64,000 nucleotides of DNA from Symbiodinium natans. Lineage: Eukaryota; Sar; Dinophyceae; Suessiales; Symbiodiniaceae. Below are positions 1 through 12,432 of the stretch, piece by piece (the first letter of the stretch is position 1; each line of letters opens with the position of its first letter). A program made the translations under genes and the position numbers. Under the pieces are notes generated by a model. That model saw only the letters and a list, made by a program, of their open reading frames with translations. It did not search any database and was not told the origin of the DNA. The DNA lies in NCBI GenBank assembly GCA_905221605.1, contig CAJNDS010001558.1, positions 355,001 through 419,000 on the forward strand. The letters are read 5' to 3'.

Positions 1-97
1 TTTCGGGAATACGCCCAATACCCGCGCCAGTCCAAGACAGAATGGAAGGTCGAGGCCACGTGACCCGACTCTGCTTCGGTACGTAGTTCTCTTCATT

Positions 98-164
98 AGG
101 GTCCCTTGTGGGGCATCCTTTTTATCAGGTGCCGCACTACATTTAGGACCCAAAAAGGGACCCT
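98..164. mobile_element. MITE-like foldback element, family D, copy 1
   Basis: The ends form an imperfect inverted repeat: AGGGTCCCTTGTGGG on the left and CCCAAAAAGGGACCCT on the right. The inside shares AGGTGCCGC and the AAAAAGGGACC end with 7185-7255. It has no coding capacity. No clear target duplication is visible. Confidence 0.5.
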
Positions 165-300
165 GACACAGATTTTTTGTGCGGATTTCACGATACAAAG
201 TACCCAGTTCTTTCCGCTTCCTTTTAGTAACTGTAGTACATTTTGCACCTTTGCTCCGAGGCCACGCCAACCCTATGCTTAAGCATGACAGGCCTTGGGC

Positions 301-440
301 TCCAACCCTGAACCCTCTAAACCCTCTAAGCCCTCTAAGCCCTCTAAGCCCTCTAAACCCTCTAAACCCTCTAAACCCGCTAAACCCTCTAAACCCCAAA
401 CCCTAAACCCGAATCCTCAACCCTCAACCCTCAATCCGAA
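301..440. repeat. Variant telomere-like array, 9-bp unit CCCTCTAAR
   Basis: Units of CCCTCTAAA and CCCTCTAAG run in tandem, then pass into CCCTAAA and CCCTCAA forms. The 9-bp period creates long translated Pro-Ser-Lys or Leu-Asn-Pro frames that are not genes. Confidence 0.85.
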
Positions 441-1085
441 CCCAGCCCTAAACCATGAGCTACCAGAACCCTGCCTCAGAGGCGTTGTAGGTGAAGTACT
501 GAACCTGAGTGCTGTGCGAGTTGAGCTCAGCAAGTCGGGATCAAGAACGCACTAGCTCAAACTCTACCACGCCAAAAGCAACAGCCACAACCTCCTGGAG
601 CAAATCGGTCATAAATGCCCAGCCTGATCCAGGAACACCTCATGGATGATGGGGCACTCCTGGATTCGGGATGTCCAGAGGAAGCAACCACATGGCTACG
701 CTTTCTGGATTGCAGGACCTACCATCGGTTCTGCGTTTGTCCTTCATGGCGTATTTCTGGGCTCCATCGTCAGATGGCACACATCAGGCTCCGTCTGCCC
801 ATCGGACAACTAGAGACTACGAGTCTGGACTTCAATAAAGGCGTTTAGGGTTTAGGGGTTTAGGGTTTAGGGTTTGGGGCAGCTGCTGTGCTTGCTTCGA
901 CATTCTCTTGTGACTCACCATGCAGGTTCTGCCCCGAAGGCCTCAGGGTGTAAAGAGCTTAGGGTGCTTAGGAGCAATTCTACCCTAAGGTGAAATGGTG
1001 TACGGGATCACTACTAGAACCTTCATACACCCTTGGGTTCAAAAATTGTTCCTGGTTAAGCTTAAACCCTAACCTTAAGAAGACC

Positions 1086-1142
1086 ATAGCTCTAAACCCT
1101 AAACCCTAAACCCTAAACCCTAAACCCTAAACCCTAAACACC
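1086..1142. repeat. Telomere-like array (CCCTAAA)n
   Basis: About seven near-perfect CCCTAAA units. A G-strand tract in the opposite orientation lies about 120 bp downstream (1250-1312). Confidence 0.9.
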
Positions 1143-1844
1143 CTAAGAAGACCAGAGCTCGTGTCTGCGGAGCTCCCGGAAGTGACTGCAAGGCGGCAGC
1201 AGTCCTGGATTGGTGTGCAGAACATGCCTTGGCACAGACATTCAGAAGTAGGGTTCAGGGTTCAGGGTTTAGGGTTTAGGGTTCAGGGTTCAGTGTTTAG
1301 GGTTTAGGGCTAGCGGCTAGATCCATAACCCCACTTTCTGATCTTGGGCGCCTGACCAAAACTTCACCTTTAGCTGCCGCATTGCGCCAAAAGGCAAAGG
1401 ATGTAAGGTTATAGCAAGGAGCCTGCCCCACACAGCCCCTTGGGCCTTCGATAGGGCCGTGCAAAGTACCTAATTCCCTGGTTCACTGCTGCGAACTATG
1501 AACCCTAGGAACCTACGGTGTGCAGTGTTGAAGGACAGGTGCAGGAAGTGGTACCGCAGAGTTGGCTTTACAAGTTTCAGGACTTAGGGCTCAGAGGGTT
1601 CAGGTCTTAGAAGGTTTAGGGTTTGGAGTTTCTAGGTCCAGCGTTTAGGAAAACCCCTGAACCCTATGACTCTATTAGCCCCCAGGAGACCCTGATGCCC
1701 CGATCTTCTTGTTTAATGTTAGCGGGCACGGGGAGTTTAAAACCTTAGGAGGAACGAATCCTGCACCCTAAGCCTCAAAAGCCGCCATACCCCCACAAAC
1801 CCAAAACCATACACCCCCAAAGCCCCAATACCCTAAAACCCCAA

Positions 1845-1930
1845 ACCCTTAGCCCTAAACCCTAAACCCTAAACCCTAAACCCTAAACCTAAACCCCAAA
1901 CCCTAAACCCCAAACCCTAAACCCCAAACC
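1845..1930. repeat. Telomere-like array (CCCTAAA)n with CCCCAAA units
   Basis: Several CCCTAAA units followed by alternating CCCTAAA and CCCCAAA. It is faced by a G-strand tract at 2018-2115. Confidence 0.85.
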
Positions 1931-2017
1931 AATACAGAAGGGGCCCTCTGAGGTGTGGTCCAATGTTCTTGCCGCTGGGGACGCCATCGCCTGGCAGCTG
2001 CCGTGACTTCGCGCTTT

Positions 2018-2115
2018 GTTTGGGTTTAGGGTTTAGGGTTTAGGGTTTAGGGTTCAGGGTTCAGGGTTCAGGGTTCAGGGTTCAGGGTTCAGGGTTTAGG
2101 GTTTAGGGTTTGGGG
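2018..2115. repeat. Telomere-like array, TTTAGGG and TTCAGGG units
   Basis: Four TTTAGGG units give way to a run of TTCAGGG units and then back to TTTAGGG. The variant is clustered, as expected from local expansion of one mutated unit. Confidence 0.85.
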
Positions 2116-2567
2116 CTTAGGGTTTAAGGGTTTGGAGTGTAAGGCTTTCAACTTGAAAACTCTAAAAACTCCAAAACCATGTAAGGTCTAGGGTTTAGGG
2201 GTTCAGGGGTTCAGGGTTTCAGGGCTTACGGCTGGGTGTGGATTAGCGGCCTTGGGGAGGGCTTCGGTGGGTTGTCGGGTTCAGGGCTCTGGGGTACAGG
2301 AATTAGAGAAGCGCCAAGGCGGTCTCACTTTTTGCGGGGACGAGCTGTTGTCATGACTCTTCAAAAAGAAAGCTGGGACGCCTCTGAAAAAATCCTGCAA
2401 AAGATGATCCTCCTAAACCCAATAGGAAAAATATCCCAGAGGCCCACCTCGACAGCAAAAAGCCCTAAACCGCAAACCCGAACCTACCCGAACCCCACAA
2501 CCCTTCGCGAATTCGCGAAGCCCAGAAGGCAAGGATCCCGCAAACACACGTTTGAGAAGCACCCTGG

Positions 2568-2668
2568 ACCTTCAAACCCTTCAAACCCTTCAAACCCTTC
2601 AAACCCTCCAAACCCTTCTGACCCTTCTAACCCTTCAAACCCTAAACCCTAAACCCTAAACCCTGAAG
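2568..2668. repeat. Variant telomere-like array, 9-bp unit CCCTTCAAA
   Basis: Tandem CCCTTCAAA units with a few CCCTCCAAA and CCCTTCTGA forms, ending in canonical CCCTAAA units. Confidence 0.85.
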
Positions 2669-2765
2669 CGTCCTAGAGGAAAATGCGGGAGCAGTCTGCA
2701 AACAGAGCTGGCAGGGCCGATCCAGTCCCAACCTCAACAGCCAGTCAACAGGAACCATGCCCTTT

Positions 2766-2875
2766 AAACCTTTTAACCCTACTATAAACCCTATAAACCC
2801 TATAAACCCTATAAACCCTATAAACCCTATAAACCCTATAAACCCTATAAACCCTATAAACCCTAAACCCTCTAC
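2766..2875. repeat. Variant telomere-like array, 9-bp unit CCCTATAAA
   Basis: About ten tandem CCCTATAAA units, ending in CCCTAAA. Degenerate units continue to about 2960. Confidence 0.9.
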
Positions 2876-4767
2876 TATGAACCCTCTAAGCCCTATTCAC
2901 CCTACTATAAACCCTACAAACACTACCAACCCTGTAAACCGTACACACCGCACAAACCCTAAAGACGCTTAAGGTCAAGGACTCAAAGTAGGGATCTACG
3001 TATGTTTTCAGATTCTACAGGGCTTGAGGTCATGCACTCACAGTGGGGGCGTCTTACACTTAACCCTGAACACCATTTTTGAGGGGGTTTCGGGTTTGTT
3101 TAGGGGGTCAGCAACAGCGTCCGGGTGGTTCAGAGCCCCCACATGCCCTGCTTGTGATTTTAGGATACCGAAAGATGCAGAAAACGAACCTACACGACCT
3201 CTAACGAGTTCAGAACGCCAATGGCTCCTCTTTGTCTAAACCCTAACCCCTATACCCTATAAACCCTAAACTCTGAAACCTAAACCCTAAATCCTAAACC
3301 CTGAACCCTCAACCCTAAGCCCTAAACCTTGTCCGGGGCTCCCAGCCATTGCATGGGCAAGCCGCCTGCAATGCGAGGACGCAACCAGCTTGCAGTTGGC
3401 TGCAGGGCTCATACCCAGAGAGCCCTCAATACCCCTCAATTAAGGGTTTAGGGTTTAGGGTTTAGGGTTTAGGGTTTAGGGTTTAGGGTTTAGGTATACA
3501 CCAAAAATTATGTAGGGATCCTTAATATGGTTTAAGGTAGATTCCTTATTAAAGGGGTGTTGGGCTCGTTGGGTAGGGCTGATAGGCTGTGCGGGTTTAG
3601 GGCTTGTACCGTTTACAGTCATAGGGTTTATGGGGTTTGCAAGGTTTGCTTTATATGGCTCATGGGCTGGTAGGCAGGGCTTATGCGGTTCTTCTTGTGC
3701 TGAGGAGTTTAAACTCCAAATTCTTGACGCTAGCAAAAGGAAACCTAGGGTTAAAGCACGGGCTTTGGCATAGGTTGTGTCGCAGTTGTGGCACGTTTTG
3801 CAGCCTTCCTGCAAGGGAGCAGCCTGCCTCGGAAGAAATCAGGGTGTAGGGTTTGGGGTTGAGGGTTTTGGGCAGGTCTCACATTTTCTATCTGCCTGCT
3901 GACGGTCTTATATTGCCTCTACATTCAGCTTCTCGTGCCCCGGATACTATCTCAACGAGCCCGCTTATTGAGCGTCCGAGGCCCTAAACATCAGAAGGGA
4001 AGCCCTGAACTTCTACTGTCACCGAGTTTAGGTCTTAGGAGCTTTGGGCAAAAACAGCGCACCCAACAACTCCACGACAGGCCATGAGCTATGAGATCTG
4101 AGGGCCTGAGCTGCAAGTTGCTGACAGGCGCAGGCCGATCCCTCAAGAGAAACCAAAAATCACATCAGAAATCAACCTGGCCGTTTCTCCCGCACGTCTG
4201 TCTTGGAATGTCGGTATCCTGAACTTACCAAGGCTCCCCAGTGACTCCTTAATCATAATAAGGGTATCCTATTTGTTGTTACCATTCAGTTCCAAAAAAA
4301 GAAACCCCCCCAAACCAAAAGGGAATCAGGGTACTACTGTGGGACCTAGTTAGCCCTGTAAGCCACAGCAGCCCCCAAAAATCCTATAAGCCCTCTCAAC
4401 CCTACACCTGATCTCGGCAGTGTTGGCCCCGGGACCCAACCACTCATCTCCGAAACCCTAAATCCCAAACCATAAGCCCTAAACCCTAAATTACCCGCCT
4501 AAACCACCCTCCACCTCTCTCCCCCCAACAGCCTTCAAATCCTAAACCATAAGCCCTAAACCCTAAACCATCCCCTTTAATCCCCCTCTCCCGCCCCACC
4601 ACCCCCCCGGCAGCCTTCAAGACCTCTAAGCCCTCGAAGCACCGCGCCGGTGGCAGGTTGGTGACCTTGGGCAGTTGCGAGGTTTAGGGTTTAGGGTTTA
4701 GTGTTTAGGGTTTAGGGTTTAGGAATTGGGGTTTAGCGTTCAGGGTTTAGGGTTTAGTGTTTGGGGT

Positions 4768-4853
4768 GGGATTTCCCCATTATACTAACAGCTCCTTCAT
4801 AGGGATTCTAATGGACTCCCCATTAAGGACTGCTAGTAACAGGGGGAACATTT
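4768..4853. mobile_element. MITE-like foldback element, family A, decayed copy
   Basis: The copy shares the family core ATTAAGGACTGCTAGTA and the right end GGGGGAACAT with 15987-16084, but the left terminal repeat (GGGATTTCCCC) has diverged. It has no coding capacity and lies next to a TTTAGGG tract. Confidence 0.5.
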
Positions 4854-5569
4854 ATGTGTTGCGGCTATCAGGAGCTAGGCTTGAACTCTTTTTGAGGATC
4901 TGAAGGCCGCGGCTCGAAAGTCGAAACCCTGAGCCTTAAAGCCTTAGGGCTCGTTGTACACAAACCTTCAGGTATGTGGATTGGCCTTCTAGGTGTGGAG
5001 ACACCACATGCCAAACCCAAAAACCCTAAACCTAGGGGTTAGGGTTTAGGGTTTACTAGGGTGTGCATAAGGATGCCACCTCCCCCTAAGAACGACCAAG
5101 ACAAGCCGCAAGTGGAATATACAATTGTGCAAATTCTTGCTCTAATTGGCTTGGTTCATCCTAGCGGGTCAAGGGCAGTAGTGGGCGTCTCATTTGTTCA
5201 AGAAATCTCCACAAAACACAGAACATTTATCCATATTTGCCCTAATAAGGAAGAATATTCTTCTTCTTTGGGCGGTTCATAAACAAAATCGTAGTCTCTG
5301 GGTTTGCAATGCTGAAACCCAAGCTTCAGCGTGCTGTCGAACCCCCCCCCCCCTAACTACTGCAGCTGCTGTTGGGGTGCGTTTCTTGGGCACCCAAAAC
5401 CCTACAGCTCCTTTATGACGATTCGACTCCAAACTCTAAACCCTAAACCCTAAACCCTAAACCCTGCATACTAAACCCTGCATCCCAAACCCTAAACCCT
5501 GAATGCCGGCTGGGAGCTGGTGTCAGGCACGGCTTCTCCTGCTCAAGAGCCGGAAGTTCGACCAGACCC

Positions 5570-5765
5570 TGAACCCCGAACCCCGAACCCCGAACCCCGA
5601 ACCCCGAACCCCGAACCCTAAACCCTGACCCCTAACCCTAAACCCTAAACCCTAAACCCTAAACCCTAAACCCTAAACCCTAAACCCTAAACCCTAAACC
5701 CTAAAACCTAAAACCTAAACCCTAAACCCTAAGCCCTAACCCTGAACCCTAAACTTGCCCTAAAC
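5570..5765. repeat. Composite telomere-like array, CCCCGAA then CCCTAAA
   Basis: A run of about seven CCCCGAA units passes into roughly ten CCCTAAA units, then into CCTAAAA and CCCTAAG variants. It is one of the longer C-strand arrays in the left half. Confidence 0.9.
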
Positions 5766-6234
5766 CCTAAACCTCAACCCATGGGCTGCTTCACACGCGG
5801 CAGGTCTGAATATTTCAAGGGCCCTACCCAAAGAGCTCCTTACCACCCCCCCCCCCCGCCCCCCCGCAATGGTTAAGGAGCATACCTGAAATTATAGGGT
5901 TTAGGGTTTAGGGTTTAGGGTTTAGGGTTTAGGGTTTATCAGGTTTAAGGTACATTCCTTATTTCAAGGGCTACTCTTGGGCTCTTTTTGGGGTACCCAG
6001 TACTGGCCACCTTGTGGGCCACGCCTTGCACGTGCTAAAGAAACGTGCTGCTCGGGTTCTGGGATGGAGGTTCCAACCTTCGACCCCTCGTTGCCGTTGA
6101 GGGGTTTTTAGGGTTTAGGGTTTTTTTGGGTTTTAGGGTTTGGGGTTTAGGGATTTAGGGATTTAGGGTTTTAGAGTTTTAGGGTTATAGGGGTTAAGGG
6201 TTTCAGGGTTGAGGATCTAGGGATGTAGGGTCCA

Positions 6235-6267
6235 CCCCCCCCCCCCCCCCCAAAAAAAAAAAAAAAA
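6235..6267. repeat. Adjacent homopolymers, poly-C then poly-A
   Basis: A C run (6235-6251) is followed directly by an A run (6252-6267). The complementary arrangement, T run followed by G run, occurs at 12274-12289, 15335-15354 and 29528-29545. Confidence 0.9.
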
Positions 6268-6684
6268 CAATAAAAAAAAACGAAAGGTTGGGATGCAAGC
6301 TATAGTGGCTGGGATCAAAGGAAACCCCATCCTCATCACTAAGGATCAAGGGACTAAAGAGGGGACCCTGACGAGGGACCTTAGGGGGTATTTAGGGGTT
6401 ATTTGGGGGTTGTTTGGGGTCTTTTGGGGGTTCTTTGGAGGTTCTTTGGGGGTTCTTTGGGGGCGAATTAGGTATTTAGGGGCTATATAAGGTATGTATG
6501 TATATATACATATATATACGGGAATAAGATGAAGGGTCCCTTCTAGGGGTCCCTCCTTAAACCCCCTAAAAGGATGAACAAGTGGGCTTAAGCATAATCA
6601 TAGGTGGGCCTCGAGGCCCGGAGAAGGGTTCAGGGCTCTAGTATGCTCGGTCGTGCGGCCTGCAGATTCATCTGCAGCGTTTTA

Positions 6685-6775
6685 CAAAACCCTAAACCCT
6701 AAACCCTAAACCCCTAAACCACTAAACCCCTAAACCCCTAAACCCCTAAACCCTAAACCTTAAACCCCTAAACCG
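6685..6775. repeat. Telomere-like array with 8-bp unit CCCCTAAA
   Basis: CCCTAAA units switch to tandem CCCCTAAA units. The same 8-bp variant recurs at 52216-52280. Confidence 0.85.
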
Positions 6776-7184
6776 ACAGAAGAATGGCAGACGAAGCGTG
6801 CTGCCCGTCCTTGACGAGCCTGCAAGGAGAAATTTGGGACGAAGGTTGGGATGCTTCTCATGCCAGCGAGCGTCTAAGGGTACTTACATGAGGGACCTGG
6901 AATAGGGTATAGGGTTTAGGGTTTAGGGTTAGGGTTTAGTTTGGGGTTTAGGGGTTCAGGGTTTGGGTTACATGGTCCCTTGGTATGTGCCCTTACAAGG
7001 GTACCCCTGTTGAACCAGTACATTCTGATGCCAGATCGTCGCACTTTCGTAAAAGGAAACCACACATAACTTCCAGAATCATCTAGTTTCGGAGCAGCGC
7101 CATGAGGATCTGACTTTGCAATGTTGGGGCGAAGTTGACAAAGACGTCTGTGCCGATGGAAGGCTACATGGGCGGTTGTCAGCA

Positions 7185-7255
7185 TTATGATCCCTTTTGA
7201 GGTACCCTAAATATTAGGTGCCGCTTTATAGTAGGGATCCAAAAAGGGACCATAA
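7185..7255. mobile_element. MITE-like foldback element, family D, copy 2
   Basis: The terminal inverted repeat pairs TTATGATCCCTTTTGAGG with CCAAAAAGGGACCATAA, with one or two mismatches. The interior shares AGGTGCCGC with 98-164. No open frame belongs to it. Confidence 0.6.
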
Positions 7256-8168
7256 TTCATGTTGACAGCCACCCACATGAGAGCAAGCTGAAATCCGTGC
7301 AACCCCGCTCCCGAAGACGGTGCAAACTCGAAGTCCAAAGCCGGGCCTGATGTAGGTAGTCTCCACTTTCCGCGACGCCAGGGAGTTCGACAGCACCTCG
7401 GCGCATCTGCTGCGGCTCCCTCCACAAGCAAGGGCGTTGGGTTCAAGGAGTTCAGGGTTCAGGGGTTAGGGTTCAGGGGCTTAGGGCCGTGCACTTCCGG
7501 TCAAAGGGGCTGAGGGGGCTACGATTATAGAGATGCCTGGGGTTTCGGGCACTTTTTTACTGTCCGGCTGCAGGGTTTAAGGATTCTCTTACAACTAGGG
7601 TTTAGGGTTTAGGGTTTAGGGTTTAGGGTTTAGGGGCCTGGGGTTGACCTGATTCCCTTACTCCGTTTTGAACGGACGCGCGCGAAACTTCGCGCATGGG
7701 GCCGCGGCATATGGGGAGCCGCCTCCCGGCTGCCAGAAGCCGCGATGCGTCACCCTGGCGGCAAAAAATCCGATTGCGGAGCCCACCGCAAGGCGGTTTA
7801 GGGTTTGGGGTTTAGGGTTTAGGGTTTAGGGTTTAGGGTTTAGGGTACCAAAGCCCTTCTTGCCGTTGGGTGGTGGATGCAGGGATGTCAGGAAATTTAC
7901 AAGTTTAGGGTTTCAGGGTGTGCTACCCCTCTCCTCACCCTTGAAGCGGCCCCCCCTTTTCCCACAGGGTTTAGGGTTTAGGGTTTAAGGTTTAGGGTTT
8001 AGGTTTGAGGGTTGAGGGTTTAGGGTTGCAAGCTCGACGGAGGGGCTCGATCCAGGCGTCGTCTGCTTCGCAAGCTGCTCGGTCGAAGTAGCCGTATTCC
8101 GTTCTCCTGTGCTCTCCGGTTTGAGGGCTTGGACTCTTCGTCCAACTTTGGGATGACATCTTTATTCT

Positions 8169-8263
8169 GGGATATTCCCCCTCATTCTAGCAGTCCTTAG
8201 TAGGGACTATAATAGGGCGTGCTAGAATTCCTACAAGGACTGTTAGTCTAAGGAGGAACATCC
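8169..8263. mobile_element. MITE-like foldback element, family A
   Basis: The left end GGGATATTCCCCC and right end GGAGGAACATCC form an imperfect inverted repeat. The interior CAGTCCTTAGTAGGGACT and AAGGACTG form an inner arm typical of this family (compare 15987-16084). Confidence 0.6.
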
Positions 8264-9040
8264 TAATGTCTATTCCAGATCAGATGCTTCAGATGCTTTA
8301 AGCTACACTCACCCTATCCCAAGCCCTGAACCCTGCGGCCCTCGACCCTACCTAGAACAAACACCCCCCCCAAGTACCCCGTAGCATGCCCCAAGCCCCA
8401 ACGCATCCCCCTACAGTAAGGAGGGCTCAGGGGCAACCAAAACCTCAACCCTACCAAGCTCATGTGCAATTGTTCATGTGCAATTTGGGGTTGAAGAGTT
8501 AGGGAGCTCTAAAGCCGAAACTTTTCGGTTTAGGGTGTAGGGTCTAGTTTAGGGTTTGGGGCTGAGGGTTTGGGGCTTCTAAGCAAAGTTGTCCTGTAGC
8601 TCCGATTCGGCCCATGCTCGGCAACCGCACGGTGCCAGAGCCTTCACCAGAGCTCATGAGGGTTTAGGGTTTAGAGTTTAGGGCTTAGGGGGATTGAGGG
8701 TTTAAAAGTTTGGGGGGTCGCGAGATAGCGCCCCAGGCCCCAATTTAAGGTTTTGGGCTTGGGGTTTAGGTCGAGGGTTTACACCCCCCAAAACACCACA
8801 TATCCCAACGAAAATAGGGCACCACATCGGCCCACCCCCCCGCCAATAGCAAAGCGCAGAATCGACGACGAGGTCTTGGGACTTGGAAGGATTGAAGGTT
8901 TAGGGTTTAGGGATTAGGGATTAGGGTTCAGGGTTTTAGGGCTCCGGAATTCTCAGGCAGGAGATCTGAGTTTAGGGAGCCCACCCGCGCCCCTCCGGCT
9001 TTTAACCATTGGATCTATTATTTCTGGGAGCACCTGTACT

Positions 9041-9142
9041 GGGGTAGGTTTGGGGCCCAAAAATATTTCTATGGCTTTGTTGAGAGATCATATAGGGATT
9101 AAGAATAGTAAACATCTACAAAACTATGTTCAAACCTACCCC
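9041..9142. mobile_element. MITE-like foldback element, family G (single copy)
   Basis: A perfect 12-bp terminal inverted repeat, GGGGTAGGTTTG and CAAACCTACCCC, bounds 102 bp of AT-rich, non-telomeric sequence. No second copy was noticed in the window, and no target duplication is obvious. Confidence 0.5.
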
Positions 9143-10317
9143 CGCCCAGCAACTTTAGAGCGCTGGCACCCAGAATCCTGGCCTCAATCCTCTTCAGCTG
9201 TCGCAGCAGGAAACAGTGATAGCCAACAGCCCAACAAAAAAACGCAAACAAAACGCAAAGCCAAGTTCTGGTGCCGTATGACTGCTACCCATCTAGGACC
9301 TGTCAACAAAAGCAAGGACCATGAACAACAGCTCAACCTTTCTCAGCCTGCACCTGTTAGATCCAATGTCCGCGTCCGCGCCTGTACCCTCCCAAGCCCT
9401 GAACCCTAAGCCCTATGACCTAAACCCCAAATGCTAAACCCCAAACCCCACATCCTAAACCCTAAACTCTAAACCCTAAAACCTAAAACCCTAAACCTCG
9501 AGGTGTTTCCCCAGGTGTTTCTAACCTAAGGGAACCAGAGCTGGGGGCACCACTGCAAGCCGAAGGATTCCGGGCCGATGGCCTGGCTAGGGTTTAGGGT
9601 TTGGGGTTTAGGGTTTGGGGGTTTAGGGCTTAGGGTTTGGGGTTTAGGGTTTGGGGGTTTTAGGGTTTAGGGTTTCGGGTTTAGGACTTACGGAGGGGGA
9701 GCGCGGTTTGGGGTTTGGGGTTCAGGGTTTAGGGCTGCAGTGCCCAGACTTGGGTTCTTTAGGCTTTTCGTGTGCAAGGTTTAAGACTGTCTCTTGTTAA
9801 ATGGTTTGTAGGGTCTTTAAAGTCTTAGAGTCATGAGGGTTTTAGGGCTTCAGGGATTTCAGGGTTCTTGGGCTTTGGGGCCGGTTTTAGGGCTGTTCTC
9901 ATGTTCAATGGGAAAATGCAGAGCCATCTCTGTGCAAATGGCACTCTCCTTTTTATGAATGCTGTTGATCCTGTCACTCCGAACGCACACCTGAATTTCA
10001 ACTTACGATTCCGGTATTCCATGACTACGTAAATGTGCACTAGATGATACCCCTAAATCCTAACCCTAAACCCTAAAGAACAAAACCTAATCTACACTCT
10101 ACCGGCTCCCTTTGAACGCAGGGTTACCGTTAGGACCTCAAGCCCTAAACCCTAAACCCTAAGCCCTAAGCCCTAAACCCAAAACCCAAAACCCTAAACC
10201 CTAAACGGTGGGTTTGAGTTTGGTGCCTTGCAGGGCTGTCGGTACTCGCCGCAGAGGTTCTGCGCGTGGGCGCCTGGGTCGCGGAAACATGACGGGAGCC
10301 CCTCCCGGGAACCTTCT

Positions 10318-10393
10318 GGGGTTTAGGGTTTAGGGTTTAGGGTTTAGGGTTTAGGGTTTAGGGTTTAGGGTTTAGGGTTTAGGGTTTAGGGTT
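10318..10393. repeat. Telomere-like array (TTTAGGG)n
   Basis: About ten uninterrupted TTTAGGG units. Confidence 0.95.
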
Positions 10394-11286
10394 TTACGGG
10401 GAACCCGACACCTTCATCCTAACACCATATCTTGCACCCGGAGTCCTAAGCCCTAAGCCCTTAACTCCGAATCTTGAATTTTGAAGCCCTCAACTCTAAA
10501 CCCGTTGGCATCATAAGCCGGGCTGCTGCTAGCTTACAGTTCAAGTTACCAGAATAGCGATGCATGGTAGGTCTGGGGCTTCATGCTCAGAGTTTTCTGT
10601 ATACCCTAAACCCTAAACGGCCCTAAACCCTGACAAGGTAGTTTATAAGTTCATGAACAGCAACCTGCTGTCGCGTTGAGTGTCGGGCTGAGGTCGGCAG
10701 GCATATCGGGAACAGAGTCTCGTAACTTAATCAGGGACCCGACTTTGTCGACATTTTCATAAACCCTAAACCCTAAACCCCTAACAACTGCAAGTTTGCC
10801 CAAAGTCCCAAGAGTCCCGACTCAGCACTTGTGCGCAAGACATCTGCGAGTGAGCTGCCGCGAGTTGTGCCAACGCACTGCACGATGCCACCGGGGCGCA
10901 CCCTAAAAAACCTGAAGCCCAGCCAGGAACCCTAAGCCTGAAACCCTAAACCCTAAACCCTAAAGCCTGAACCCTAAACCCCGAAACTTTGGTTCAAGCT
11001 ACCGGGCGCTCGCCCGAAAGCCCGCTGAGAACCTGGCAAGACTGCTCCGAGCAGTTCACGGCGGAAGCAACGGGAAGGCTGCCTGCACACAGCATCGGAT
11101 TGTCCCCAAAAGCAGACCCTGACCTAGACCCCACTCACTCTAAACCCGAAACCCGAAACCCTAAACCCTAAACCCTAAACTCTAAATCCTGAACCCTAAA
11201 CCCCCCGCTAAGCCCCGTCAGAGACTGGGCTCGCAGTAGGGTTTACCCTAGCCCAAGGGCTCCAAGGAAACAGTTTAGCCTAACCC

Positions 11287-11373
11287 AAGGGTTTAGGGTT
11301 TAGGGTTTAGGGTTTAGGGTTTAGGGTTTAGGGTTTAGGGTTTAGGGTTTAGGGTTTAGGGTTTAGGGTTTAG
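11287..11373. repeat. Telomere-like array (TTTAGGG)n
   Basis: About twelve uninterrupted TTTAGGG units. Confidence 0.95.
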
Positions 11374-12301
11374 GACAAGGGCTTCTCAAGTATGCAGGTC
11401 CTACATTGTGGTTAGGATGGATAGTCCTTAAAATCCCTCTCAACAATGTTCCTCAATATGACCCTCCTACACCCGAGATAAGGGCAAACATGAAATATCC
11501 CAAGTACCTGGGTGGCTTGAGGTCCATAACATGCCTACTTACCTACTTAGGGTGCTTTTTTTGGGCCCCCCCCCCACCTACAAGGTTTGGCGGGTTTAGG
11601 GTTTAGGGTTTAGGGTTTAGGGCTTAGGGCTTCGGGTTAGGGTTTAAGGTTTAAGGTTTGGAGGGTTTAGGGCGTTTAGGGTTTAGGGTCTGGGGTTTAG
11701 GGATCGGGGTGCCAGTGCTGTTTAAGAGGGCCCGAGCCCCAAATTCCAGCAGGTCGCTCTGCAAGCCGCAGACTTTTGCATGCCACTCTGCACCGAGTCC
11801 CAAAGCCGAGTGTAGGGTTTAGGGCTTAGGGCTTAGGGCTTAGGGTTTAGGGTTTAGGGTTTAGGGTTTAGGGTTTAGGGTTCAGGGTTCAGGGTTCAGG
11901 TAGACGGTTCAGTGTTGAAGGCTTTCAGGGCTCAGGGTTTTCGGGGTTCAAGCTCTAAACCCTAAACCCTAAACCCTAAACTTTCAGGGCGTTAGGCGAG
12001 TGTTTCGAGTACCTGTCCGTGCTGCGCTTCCGTGCAGCGTTGGCTCTCAGGTCTGGTACGCGAGGACTTTGTTGCAGACGGCGGCCACCTTGCATCCCAG
12101 CTGAGCTTCTCAAACAAAATACTGCCTACCATTTTTAAAATTATTATTGTTGTTCCTTATTCGGTTTAAGTAATGTTAACCTAGTATTACTAAAGCCCCT
12201 AACATTAAAGTACGCCAGGTGTCCCGGCCGCAATAATAAAGCCCTGGAAATAAAGTACGCCAGTCGGGGCTTGTTTTTTTTTGGGGGGGTCCGTTTTTCT
12301 T

Positions 12302-12432
12302 TGTTTGATCCTCTCTGATTCTCTCTGATCCTTTCTGATCCTCTCTGATTCTCTCTGATCCTCTCTAATTCTCTCTAAGGAAAGGAATCCTGAGTGATTC
12401 TCTCTGATCCTCTCTAATTCTCTCTAAGGAAA
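12302..12432. repeat. Minisatellite based on CTCTCTGATTCT and GATCCTCTCT
   Basis: An about 20-bp unit (GATCCTCTCTGATTCTCTCT and variants) is repeated in tandem, and a longer unit including TAAGGAAAGGAATCCT is duplicated (12377-12392 and 12425-12440). A pure G run lies shortly downstream (12484-12507). It is pyrimidine-rich and non-coding. Confidence 0.8.

Noticed and set aside
9050-9409. 119-codon plus-strand frame
   Set aside because: It starts inside a foldback element and runs into a telomere-like tract. No domain is visible and composition is unremarkable.
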